Source: Candidatus Latescibacterota bacterium
Lineage (GTDB): Bacteria; Latescibacterota; UBA2968; UBA8231
Direction of reading: 5' to 3'
Assembly: GCA_009691525.1 (NCBI GenBank)
Contig: SICG01000005.1
Location: forward strand, 1 to 52,118
DNA length: 52,118 nt
Below, piece after piece: positions 8,092-16,164 of this stretch (positions within the stretch are counted from its first letter, which is position 1; each line of letters begins with the position of its first letter). The notes below the pieces were generated by a model, which saw only the letters and a list, made by a program, of their open reading frames with translations, was not told the origin of the DNA and ran no database searches. Made by a program: the position numbers and the translations under genes.

Positions 8092-10440
8092 ATGACCACC
8101 CACCCTGGCGCGCGGCCCCTGACCAGCGCTTCGCCCTCAACTTCGTCTCCAGCGTCTCCAGCTTCCCCGGCAGCTCGGATACTCACTCCTCCTTCCCTTT
8201 TACCACGGGTTCAGGAGGAGGTGGCCACGACCCTCAAGAAGGAGGGGATCTCCTATATATTTGAATCCCGCTCCCTCTCGGCAGTGGTCCGCTACATTTA
8301 CACCCCCATTGAGGGCAACCTGAGTGACCTGGAGATCGAGATCAACAACAACGATGCCATCCGGCCAGCGCAGGGCGGCGGCATCACCATCGACATGGGA
8401 AACCGCGAATGGCCTGCCGATGACGAAGACATCGAGCGCCATCTGATTTCCTGCGAGCAAGTCGACGACGTGGTCGAAGCCCGCTGGCAATGGAAACACG
8501 GCGAGGAACTGGCCGACTTCTTATTCTGCTTCTCCATCCGCGGCAAAACCCTACAGGTGGAACTCGAAGGTGGCAACGGCAAAGCCACCGGCCTGAGCCT
8601 GGGCTGGGTCGAGGGGGCCCTGCACCCGCGCCTGATACACCTTCCGTATTTCAACCTGGGGGAGGCCTACCCCGGCATCCTCTGCACCCAGGGCGCGTTT
8701 ATCTCCAGCCTGCTAGAAATAAGTCACACCCGGGCCACCCGCCTGGATGCGGCTCCCCCTGTCCCAGTTGCCGGACGGCTCTTCCTCAACGGGGGATGCT
8801 CCTATGCCCAGCGCTCGGACGGCAAGCGCAATCCAGTGCACGAATGTTGGCTGCTCACCGTATCTCGCCACTTCGAGGAAGTGATTCCGCCCCCTCCGGC
8901 TCTTGAGATTGCAAGCGAGGTCCCTCTCAGAGAGGTGGTCTGGTACAATATCCCCGCCCTCTCCAGCGCCGAGGAATCCTACGTCGAGGTTTACGAGCAG
9001 CTCCGCACCCTGAAACAATGGGGGATGGATAAACTGCTGGTCAATCACCCGGCTGATGTCTGGCGGGACGAACCAGGCCCTGCCGGTCTGGCCCTGGAGG
9101 CCTCTGCCGCCAAAGGCGGCGACGATGCCCTCAAGGAATACCTCGAAGCCGTGGCAGACCTGGGTTTCAGCTACGGCCTGTACGCCAATTACCGCGACCT
9201 GCCCGCTTCCAGGCAGCAGCAGGCGGCCAGACTGCCGGATGGCAACCCGGTTCCCACCGGAGCGGATACGGTGTTGCTCAGGCCGAGCCTGGCCGAGAGC
9301 ATGGGGATCGAACACGCCAACGCCCTCGAAACCAAGTTCGGGAAGTCCTATCTCTATCTGGACGCCCACGCCGCCACCCCCCCCTGGGACCGAGTAGACT
9401 GCGACGCTGGCATAGAACGGCCCGCCTCGCTTTTGAGCACCCTGCAGGCGGACCAGGCCCTACTGGCGGGCCTCAGTCGGCGCGGGCCGACCGTGGGCCT
9501 GGGCGGCAGTCATTGGCTCTACCCCGGCCTCCTGCAAGGTTACGCGGCCCGACTGGCCGGCCCCAATCCGGCCGGCATGCCCCTGCTGGTGGATTTTGAT
9601 CTCCACCACCTGCACCCCTTTCAGACCGACGCCGGTCTGGGCAGCGTGGAGGAGTTTTTCGGCGGCCCGATTCCCACCGAGGAAAAAAATAGCCGCAGCA
9701 TCCACCTCGACCGCTATCTGGCCACGACCCTGGCCTTTGGCCACGCCGCCTGCCTGCCCCATATCAGGGAGTGGGGACTGGCCGCTGCCCTCAAGACCTA
9801 CTTCCTGCTCCAGCCCCTGCAGCGCCATTACCTGGGCACCCAGGTGGAGTCCATCCACTACCACCACAACGGCAATTTCCTCGAACTCACTGAGGCCTTG
9901 ATCTCCGGGGCCCACGAGTACAGCCAGCTGCGCGTCACCTACCGGTCCGGTTTCCAGCTCCATGTCAATGGTGGTTGGCTGGAGCCCTGGACCGTCCAAG
10001 TCGGGGAGCAATCCTTCTCCCTGCCGCCGGCCTCCTTCCTGGCTTGCGGGTCCAAAGGCGTGCTGGCCTATTCCGCCGATGTCGGCGCCGGCCGTATCGA
10101 TTACTGCCAGGGGCCTGATTACCTGTATCTGGATACCCGGGGCACCCGTATGAACTTGGGTCCGGTGGTCCTGGACGGCGCGGCAGTCGTGCGCCACCAC
10201 GATTGGGCCATCGACGTGTACCCGATCGACTGTACCGATCCCATCGAGGTACTGCCCACCTACTTCTGGCAGGACCGACGCCTTCCCCGCCTGCGGGTGC
10301 TGGCCTTCACCTGGGCTGAGAGCGAGCCGGAGACCGTGAAGGCTGAGACCACCGAAAAGGGGGTGGTCATCCAACAGATCCCCGGCGCCTACAAGTACCG
10401 TGTCACCCTGCCAGAATGGATGGTGGCCCCCGGTAACTGA
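8092..10440 (+). CDS. Putative large glycoside hydrolase-like protein (GH101/GH-D-like)
   Basis: A 782-residue protein without a convincing signal peptide; residues 3-40 are a Ser/Pro/Ala-rich linker. Then follow a beta-rich N-terminal part, a likely TIM-barrel core (EVYEQLRTLKQWGMDKLL, LGFSYGLYANYRDL, SYLYLDAHAATPPWDRVDCD, PTVGLGGSHWLYPGLL) and a beta-sandwich C-terminus. The order of beta-sandwich, barrel and beta-sandwich, with an Asp in YLYLDAH, recalls endo-alpha-N-acetylgalactosaminidase and related clan GH-D-like families. I see no decisive signature, so this remains a structural guess. It stands first in a rightward run with an acidic protein and hemE, and it has a good upstream promoter. 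An AGAGAG ribosome binding site precedes ATG 8092. Confidence 0.5.
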   Translation: MTTHPGARPLTSASPSTSSPASPASPAARILTPPSLLPRVQEEVATTLKKEGISYIFESRSLSAVVRYIYTPIEGNLSDLEIEINNNDAIRPAQGGGITIDMGNREWPADDEDIERHLISCEQVDDVVEARWQWKHGEELADFLFCFSIRGKTLQVELEGGNGKATGLSLGWVEGALHPRLIHLPYFNLGEAYPGILCTQGAFISSLLEISHTRATRLDAAPPVPVAGRLFLNGGCSYAQRSDGKRNPVHECWLLTVSRHFEEVIPPPPALEIASEVPLREVVWYNIPALSSAEESYVEVYEQLRTLKQWGMDKLLVNHPADVWRDEPGPAGLALEASAAKGGDDALKEYLEAVADLGFSYGLYANYRDLPASRQQQAARLPDGNPVPTGADTVLLRPSLAESMGIEHANALETKFGKSYLYLDAHAATPPWDRVDCDAGIERPASLLSTLQADQALLAGLSRRGPTVGLGGSHWLYPGLLQGYAARLAGPNPAGMPLLVDFDLHHLHPFQTDAGLGSVEEFFGGPIPTEEKNSRSIHLDRYLATTLAFGHAACLPHIREWGLAAALKTYFLLQPLQRHYLGTQVESIHYHHNGNFLELTEALISGAHEYSQLRVTYRSGFQLHVNGGWLEPWTVQVGEQSFSLPPASFLACGSKGVLAYSADVGAGRIDYCQGPDYLYLDTRGTRMNLGPVVLDGAAVVRHHDWAIDVYPIDCTDPIEVLPTYFWQDRRLPRLRVLAFTWAESEPETVKAETTEKGVVIQQIPGAYKYRVTLPEWMVAPGN

Positions 10441-10477
10441 CCCCGCCGAATGCAGGGGCTGCGTCATGGAGGACGCC

Positions 10478-11086
10478 ATGGACGACCCGGAAGAAACCGC
10501 CGATTCCCCGGTTGAGTTGGAGCTTGACGGGGAGGACGAAGAAGAAGCTGGACTCAGGGACCAGCTTTTCCGCGCTAAGGACCAGCTGGCCAGCCTAGCC
10601 GAGGGCAGTACGGGTCAGCTGGAGGATTCCGACCTTTGTGAGGACCTGGCCCTTCAGGTCAAGCCCTACGCCGACCGCCTGAGCGCCCTGCACCGCCTGC
10701 TCAACCCCATCGACCGCCTCATTGACAAACGCAGCCAACTGGACCACTCCCCCGACGATATTGCCTCGGAAGTGGCCCAGATCGAAGCGCTCAGTACCAG
10801 CCTTGACCCCGTGCTCGATCCCGCCTTTCTCAGGGAGGTGCAGGCCGAACTGGGCATCATCCCGCGGATAGTTCGGCGACGCACCCTGGTCGAAGCGCTG
10901 TACGATCTGATTGCCGCCCAACTGGTGTTGGGCCTCAAACTGAATCAGCAGACCCTGGACGCCACTTCTTCTGGCCTCACCACCAGTGATTTGGTCTGCA
11001 CCTATTTTTCCGCCGAAGGCATCCGCTTCAAGACGCTGCCCCGCACCACCAGTCACCCAGCCATCGGGGTATGTCCAAGTTTATGA
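10478..11086 (+). CDS. Acidic, helical hypothetical protein
   Basis: I do not recognise this 202-residue protein. The N-terminus is strongly acidic (DDPEETADSPVELELDGEDE), followed by a mostly helical body with leucine-rich segments (LSALHRLLNPIDRLIDKRSQ) and a C-terminal part containing IIPRIVRRRTLVEALYDLI. No membrane segment or signal peptide is present. ATG 10478 is preferred over the in-frame ATG at 10466 because GGAGG lies 5 bases before it. The end overlaps hemE by 16 bases, which implies translational coupling. It could be a partner or regulator of heme synthesis, but that is only inference from position. Confidence 0.7.
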   Translation: MDDPEETADSPVELELDGEDEEEAGLRDQLFRAKDQLASLAEGSTGQLEDSDLCEDLALQVKPYADRLSALHRLLNPIDRLIDKRSQLDHSPDDIASEVAQIEALSTSLDPVLDPAFLREVQAELGIIPRIVRRRTLVEALYDLIAAQLVLGLKLNQQTLDATSSGLTTSDLVCTYFSAEGIRFKTLPRTTSHPAIGVCPSL

Positions 11087-12114
11087 CCAGCGCGGTAAAC
11101 AGCACTTTTCTGCAGGCCTGCATGGGACAGGTTCCGGTCCACCGTCCGGTGTGGCTGATGCGCCAGGCTGGCCGCATCCTCCCGCCGTACCGCCAACTCC
11201 GCGCCCAGACCGGTTCCATTCTCAAACTCTTCAAGACCCCAGACCTGGCCGCCCAGGTCACCCTGATGCCGATCAACATGCTCGAGGTGGATGCGGCCAT
11301 TCTCTTTGCCGATATTCTGACCCCGATCGAACCCATGGGCTGCCAGATCGACTTTGTCCCCGGCCCGGTCTTCGCCAAGCCGGTGCGCAGCCGCGCCGAC
11401 ATCGACGCCCTTCGCACCATCGATCCCCAGGCTCAGCTTCCCTATGTGCTGGAAACCATTCGCCTGGTCCGCCAGGCCCTACCGCCGCACATTCCCCTCA
11501 TCGGCTTTGCCGGGGCCCCCTTCACCCTGGCCACCTATATGGTCGAAGGGGACGGTGCCAAGGAGTTCACCCACTTTCGCCGGCTCCTCCATGCCGATAG
11601 GGGGGCCGCCGACGCCTTGCTGGACAAGCTGACCGAGGTGACCATCACCTATCTGAAAGCCCAGATCGCCGCCGGGGTTCAGGCGGTGCAGCTCTTCGAC
11701 ACCTGGATCGGCGCCCTGTCAGCGCCTCTTTTTGAGCAACTGGCGCTGCCCCATCTGCAGCGCATCTTCCTGGCCCTGGAGGGATCTGGTGTCCCGCGGA
11801 TCTATTACGCCAACGGCGCGGCCCACTTCCTCGACCTCCTGCCTAAAACCGGTGCCGATGTGCTCAGCCTCGACTGGCGCTCCGATTTGGGAGAGACCTT
11901 TCAGCGCTTCGGCAGACACCTGCCCCTGCAGGGCAACATGGACCCCTGCGCGCTTTTCGCCGACCCGCCGGCCATCATCGCCGAAGCCGAACGGATCTTG
12001 ACCCAGACCCAGGGTCTGCCCCATATCTTCAACCTAGGACACGGGGTGCACCCAGACACCCCCTGCGATCACGTCAAACTGCTGGTGGACACTATCCACG
12101 GCTTTGCCCCCTAA
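11071..12114 (+). CDS. hemE: Uroporphyrinogen decarboxylase HemE
   Basis: A 347-residue protein with the classic N-terminal motif RPVWLMRQAGR (about residues 27-37), the conserved FADILTPIEPMG loop holding the catalytic Asp, GFAGAPFTLATYMVEG, LFDTWIGALS, LQGNMDPCALFA and the C-terminal FNLGHGVHPDTP. HemE removes four acetate carboxyls from uroporphyrinogen III to make coproporphyrinogen III in the cytoplasm, without a cofactor. Length and every landmark match the family. The start is ATG 11071 inside the end of the preceding gene; a second ATG at 11083 is possible. No other heme genes lie nearby. A separate, distant UroD-like protein at 42.2-43.2 kb lacks these motifs. Confidence 0.97.
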   Translation: MSKFMTSAVNSTFLQACMGQVPVHRPVWLMRQAGRILPPYRQLRAQTGSILKLFKTPDLAAQVTLMPINMLEVDAAILFADILTPIEPMGCQIDFVPGPVFAKPVRSRADIDALRTIDPQAQLPYVLETIRLVRQALPPHIPLIGFAGAPFTLATYMVEGDGAKEFTHFRRLLHADRGAADALLDKLTEVTITYLKAQIAAGVQAVQLFDTWIGALSAPLFEQLALPHLQRIFLALEGSGVPRIYYANGAAHFLDLLPKTGADVLSLDWRSDLGETFQRFGRHLPLQGNMDPCALFADPPAIIAEAERILTQTQGLPHIFNLGHGVHPDTPCDHVKLLVDTIHGFAP

Positions 12115-12126
12115 TCTGACAAATTT

Positions 12127-12357
12127 ATGGAAGCCATCGAGAAAGGCGTCACGCGCAGGCATACCTTCTTCTGCACCTCGCTCGAACGCCATATCCACGA
12201 CCCCAGCAAGGTGGTCCAGACCCAGCCCCGCGAGATCGTGGTTTTCGGCGAGAAGATCCAGGGCTGGATGGTCACGACCGAGGAATCAGTGATCTCCAAG
12301 ATCATTCCGCTCGACGAGTCCCTGCGCGGGGATATCGTTTTACACGACCCCGAATAA
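12127..12357 (+). CDS. Small hypothetical protein
   Basis: A 76-residue frame starting 12 bases after hemE in the same direction. I do not recognise it. It is mixed alpha/beta in appearance (REIVVFGEKIQGWMVTTEES), soluble, with no cysteine pair or membrane segment. There is no clear Shine-Dalgarno before ATG 12127, so expression would rest on read-through from hemE. Gene-like amino acid composition and its position favour a real gene. It is closely followed by the convergent secreted protein at 12369. Confidence 0.55.
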   Translation: MEAIEKGVTRRHTFFCTSLERHIHDPSKVVQTQPREIVVFGEKIQGWMVTTEESVISKIIPLDESLRGDIVLHDPE

Positions 12358-12368
12358 CCCCCCCAACC

Positions 12369-12848
12369 TCACTTGCTGGGGGTGAAACGGTCCCGGTTCC
12401 ATTCCCCCAACTGCCGGGGCGGATCCTCCCACTCCTCTCCGGGGGCCATAAACTGGCCCCGAAAATCATCCTCGGCGTTGAAGCGCGGCCATAATTCGGG
12501 AAACTCATCCTGGATCAGCTGACTTACCTGCTGGCGCATGCCCCGGGCATGATAGGCCAACACCCTTTCTGTTTCCCCCCGCCCGGCTTCATCCAGATGC
12601 TGGACCATGCCGCTGCTGGCGCTAAAGGTGAAATATACCCCTTCGGGCTTGAGCTCGAGGTGGATGCGGTAAGCCGGATAACTCAGATTCAGCCCCAGCA
12701 TCTCCAGACGCAGGCGCAGCCAGTCACCCTGGGTGACGGTGCGGCTCAGGTTCAGATCGGCCCGCTCGATCTCTGCTGTTGCCGGCAGGGCGGCAAAACT
12801 GCCAACGAGCAGCATCCAGGACAACAGGCGGACAGTGCGGCAGGTCAT
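12369..12848 (-). CDS. Small secreted hypothetical protein
   Basis: A 159-residue protein with a signal peptide (basic MTCRTVR, hydrophobic LLSWMLLVGSFAALP, cleavage near ATA-EIE) and so probably periplasmic. The mature part has no recognised domain; it contains DWLRLRLEMLGLNLSYPAYR and a tryptophan/acid-rich C-terminus. The start at 12848 has a strong GAGAGGAGAG ribosome binding site. The T-run of the korAB terminator ends only 14 bases upstream of the ATG, so this gene either uses read-through from korB or a promoter overlapping that terminator. Confidence 0.8.
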   Translation of the reverse strand: MTCRTVRLLSWMLLVGSFAALPATAEIERADLNLSRTVTQGDWLRLRLEMLGLNLSYPAYRIHLELKPEGVYFTFSASSGMVQHLDEAGRGETERVLAYHARGMRQQVSQLIQDEFPELWPRFNAEDDFRGQFMAPGEEWEDPPRQLGEWNRDRFTPSK

Positions 12849-12862
12849 GATTCTCTCCTCTC

Positions 12863-12900
12863 AAAAAAAAACGGGGCCGACCTCAGGGGCCGGCTCCTCG
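12863..12900 (-). terminator. Intrinsic terminator behind korB
   Basis: On the minus strand a GC-rich stem (10 pairs with two bulged A residues, loop around CCTGAG) is followed by nine T residues. It lies about 40 bases past the korB stop and closes the korA-korB transcript. It directly precedes the ribosome binding site of the small secreted protein. Confidence 0.75.
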
Positions 12901-12938
12901 TTTAGGTACATCGCGACAGGTCCTGCCAAATCCTTATC

Positions 12939-13961
12939 TCACTTCACCTCCCAAAGATCGCTGCTGCGGTACAATTTCCCCAACTGGCCGGCGCCCAGTT
13001 GCTCGGTAGCCTGGGCTACCTGGATTTCCACCTGTGCGTCGTAAGAGGGGCGAATCACCTCGCGCAATACCCCGAAAGGCAGAGGGAAATGGGGATTCTC
13101 CATACGGCTGAGCATGTAGGCGTAACTGGTGTTGCGCAGATCAGCCTGGTGGACCAGCAACTCGCTTTCGGCAACGCCCTGACCCAGGCTGACCACCTCG
13201 GCCTCGAAACCCTTCATGCGTACCCCTTTGTCGCGGTTCTTGCCGAAGATCAGGGGCTGGCCATCTTCGAGGAAGAGCACGTTGTCGTCCCGGACATCTG
13301 GGTCGGTGGTGTGATCCCAGGCAGTCGAATTGTAGACCACACAGTTCTGGAAGATCTCGACGAAGGCCGTGCCCTTGTGCCTGGCAGCCCGGTTGAGCAC
13401 TTCGCTCAGATGCTTCATGTTGGTATCCTGGGTACGGGCGACAAAGGTGGCTTCGGCCCCCAGGGCTACCGAGAGTGGATTGAAAGGGTAGTCAATGGAC
13501 CCCATCGGTGTGGTTTTGGTGCGGTGGCCGGGCAACGAGGTGGGCGAATACTGGCCCTTGGTCAGGCCGTAGATGCGGTTGTTGAAGAGAATGATTTTCA
13601 GATCTACGTTGCGGCGCAGGCAGTGCAGCAGGTGGTTGCCGCCGATAGAGAGTCCATCGCCGTCGCCGGTGATCACCCAGACGCTCAACTTGGGATTGGC
13701 CAGCTTGAGTCCAGTGGCCAGGGTGGGCGCCCTTCCGTGGATGGAGTGGATGCCGTAGGTGTTCATGTAGTAGGGAAAGCGACTAGAACAGCCGATCCCC
13801 GAGACGAAGACGATCTGCTCGCGAGGAACGCCGATCTCGGGCAGGAGCTTCTGCATCTGGGCCAGAATGGCGTAATCCCCACACCCAGGGCACCAGCGCA
13901 CCTCCTGGTCCGAGCTAAAGTCCTTGCGGGTCAGTTTGGGCGCTGCCACAGCTTCTATCAT
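12939..13961 (-). CDS. korB: 2-oxoacid:ferredoxin oxidoreductase, beta subunit
   Basis: A 340-residue TPP-binding subunit. WCPGCGDY near the N-terminus, GIGCSSRFPYYMNTYG, the TPP/Mg site GDGDGLSIGGNH...NNRIYGLTKGQYSPTS and the substrate-loop region IDYPFNPLSVALGA are those of KorB-type enzymes. Together with KorA it converts a 2-oxoacid (probably 2-oxoglutarate) and CoA to acyl-CoA, CO2 and reduced ferredoxin in the cytoplasm. GGAGAGG precedes ATG 13961. The gene follows korA after about 40 bases. No ferredoxin-like delta subunit lies nearby, as in the two-subunit enzymes. The substrate could also be pyruvate or a branched-chain oxoacid. Confidence 0.93.
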   Translation of the reverse strand: MIEAVAAPKLTRKDFSSDQEVRWCPGCGDYAILAQMQKLLPEIGVPREQIVFVSGIGCSSRFPYYMNTYGIHSIHGRAPTLATGLKLANPKLSVWVITGDGDGLSIGGNHLLHCLRRNVDLKIILFNNRIYGLTKGQYSPTSLPGHRTKTTPMGSIDYPFNPLSVALGAEATFVARTQDTNMKHLSEVLNRAARHKGTAFVEIFQNCVVYNSTAWDHTTDPDVRDDNVLFLEDGQPLIFGKNRDKGVRMKGFEAEVVSLGQGVAESELLVHQADLRNTSYAYMLSRMENPHFPLPFGVLREVIRPSYDAQVEIQVAQATEQLGAGQLGKLYRSSDLWEVK

Positions 13962-14001
13962 CGGTACCTCTCCTCTGGCGTCATCTGGTCAATGCTTTTG
14001 C

Positions 14002-15864
14002 TCAACCTGCGATTTCTTTGATCCGGTTGTAAATCTCGCGGATCTGGAAGGGCTGCCCCTGTACCTTGTTGAGCCGCTGGACCCGCACTGGAAAGTGGGC
14101 CTGCAGCAGCAGGGCAAGCTGGCCCAGGTTCAATTCTGGTACCAAGATATTCTTGTACCGGCCCAGTACCTGACCCAGGTTGCGCGGGAAGGGATTGAGG
14201 TAACGCAGATGGGCGCTGGCCACTGACATTCCATGGCGCTGGGCCAGTTCCACCGCGGCGCGGATGGCCCCAAAGGTCCCACCCCAGCCCACCACCAGTA
14301 GGTCGGCCGATGCCGGACCGAAGACCTCTTGCTCGGGGATGAACTCGGCGATGCGGGCCACCTTCTCGGCGCGGGTCTTGACTATATGCTCGTGGTCCTG
14401 GGGCGAGTAGGATACATTGCCGGTGATATCCTGCTTGCCCAAGCCGCCAATGCGGTGTTCCAGGCCGGGGGTCCCGGGGATCACCCAGGGCCGGGCCAGG
14501 GTTTCGGCATCGCGCATGTAGGGCTGGTACCCCTCTGGATTGGTGCGGTACTCCACCGGGAAGGGCGCGATTGCGTCAGGATCTGGAATCTTCCAGGGCT
14601 CGGAACTGTTGGCGATGTACCCGTCCGAGAGCAAGATCACCGGGGTCATGTAGCGCACCGCGATACGGAAGGCCTGGATGGCCATGTCGAAGCAGTCACC
14701 GGCCGTGGCCGCCGCCAGCACGGGTATGGGACTTTCGCCGTTGCGGCCAAAGAGCACCTGGAGCAGATCGGTCTGCTCGGTCTTGGTAGGCAGTCCGGTG
14801 CTGGGTCCCCCCCGCTGTACATCGATGATCACCATGGGTAGTTCCAGCACCAACGCCAGGTTCATGCCCTCGCTCTTGAGAGCGATGCCGGGGCCGCTGG
14901 TGGCAGTGGCGGCCAGCGCCCCGCCAAAGGCGGCACCGATCACCGACCCCATGGCGGAGATTTCGTCCTCGGCCTGAAAGGTGCGCACGTTGAAGTTCTT
15001 CAGCGCCGCCAGGCCCTCGAGTATGGGAGTGGCCGGGGTGATGGGGTAGCTGCCATAAAAAAGCTGCTTGCCGGACTTGCTGGCCGCCGTCACCATGCCC
15101 AGGACCATGGCCTCGTTGCCGGTGATCCGCCGGTACAGTCCCGGCTCCACCATGATCCGCCGGGGCACTCTCATTTGTCTCTGGAAAGTCTCGGCGGTTT
15201 CGCCATAGTGGTAGCCGGCCTTGAGCACCCGGGTATTGGCTTCGACCACCTGGGGCCGTTTGGCGAATTTCTTCTCGTAGAAGCCCAGGGTGATGTCGAG
15301 GGGGCGGTCGAACATCCAGAAGGCCAGACCCAGAGCAAAAGCGTTTTTACAGAGGTCCTTCTGCTGGGTGCTCAGTTCGTCCAGATCCTCCAGAGCCTTG
15401 CGGGTCATCGTGGTCAGGGGCACCTGGTGCACCTCGTACCCCTGTAGGGTATTGTCTTCGAGGGGATTGCCTTCGTAGCCGGCCTTGCGCAGGTTGTTGC
15501 GGGTGAAGGTGTCGCTGTTGACGATGATCACCCCGCCCGGCTCCAGGTCACTGAGATTGGCACGCAGGGCTGCCGGATTCATCGCCACCAGCACCTGGGG
15601 CGCATCCCCGGCGGTGTAGAGTTCGTTGGCGCCAAAATTAACCTGAAAACCGCTGAGCCCGGGGATGGTGCCGGCCGGGGCGCGGATCTCAGCGGGGAAG
15701 TCTGGGAAAGTACTCACGTCGTTGCCCAGAATGGCCACCGCGTTGGTGAACTGGTCCCCGGTCAGCTGCATACCATCGCCGGAATCACCCGAAAAGCGGA
15801 TGACCACCGACTCGCGCTCTTCATGTTTTTTGCCCGGTTCTTCAGCCGTCAAAGTTTCAGACAT
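14002..15864 (-). CDS. korA: 2-oxoacid:acceptor oxidoreductase, fused gamma-alpha subunit
   Basis: A 620-residue protein. The N-terminal gamma domain (RFSGDSGDGMQLTGDQFTNA, about residues 22-200) is fused to the alpha/pyrimidine-binding domain (YGSYPITPATPILEGLA, FQAEDEISAMGSVIGAAFGG, TATSGPGIALKSEGMNLALV, DVQRGGPSTGLPTKTEQTDL) and a C-terminal transketolase-like domain. This layout is standard for KorA. ATG 15864 is chosen because AGGAGG lies 10 bases upstream; a TTG at 15894 has no ribosome binding site. It leads the korA-korB operon, which ends at the terminator near 12880. In anaerobes such enzymes feed oxidative or reductive TCA reactions through ferredoxin. Confidence 0.95.
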   Translation of the reverse strand: MSETLTAEEPGKKHEERESVVIRFSGDSGDGMQLTGDQFTNAVAILGNDVSTFPDFPAEIRAPAGTIPGLSGFQVNFGANELYTAGDAPQVLVAMNPAALRANLSDLEPGGVIIVNSDTFTRNNLRKAGYEGNPLEDNTLQGYEVHQVPLTTMTRKALEDLDELSTQQKDLCKNAFALGLAFWMFDRPLDITLGFYEKKFAKRPQVVEANTRVLKAGYHYGETAETFQRQMRVPRRIMVEPGLYRRITGNEAMVLGMVTAASKSGKQLFYGSYPITPATPILEGLAALKNFNVRTFQAEDEISAMGSVIGAAFGGALAATATSGPGIALKSEGMNLALVLELPMVIIDVQRGGPSTGLPTKTEQTDLLQVLFGRNGESPIPVLAAATAGDCFDMAIQAFRIAVRYMTPVILLSDGYIANSSEPWKIPDPDAIAPFPVEYRTNPEGYQPYMRDAETLARPWVIPGTPGLEHRIGGLGKQDITGNVSYSPQDHEHIVKTRAEKVARIAEFIPEQEVFGPASADLLVVGWGGTFGAIRAAVELAQRHGMSVASAHLRYLNPFPRNLGQVLGRYKNILVPELNLGQLALLLQAHFPVRVQRLNKVQGQPFQIREIYNRIKEIAG

Positions 15865-16164
15865 CAAATACTTTCCTCCTGTGGAAAGCGGCAACTCCGG
15901 TCCGGAGTCGGGACGCCTCGGGAATCAGCTCCTCTCCTGCCGCACACCAGGCGTCCAAGCTCCGCCTCTGGTGCACGTATTCGGGAGGATGGTGTTGATC
16001 AGTTGGTCGGGGGAGTGATTTGGGGGATAGGCGGGTCATGAACTGCTCGAGGAGTTGCTACCAGAGGGCGGGGAAAGCCGGCAACTAACAAACCCCTCTA
16101 TCTGGACTTGAGCGAAATCCCAAGTTGCAATTTCATCAAGAATATACAGGGATGACCGTTCCCG

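Noticed and set aside
12127..12357. Toxin or antitoxin
   Set aside because: Single small gene without a partner, no recognisable toxin motif.
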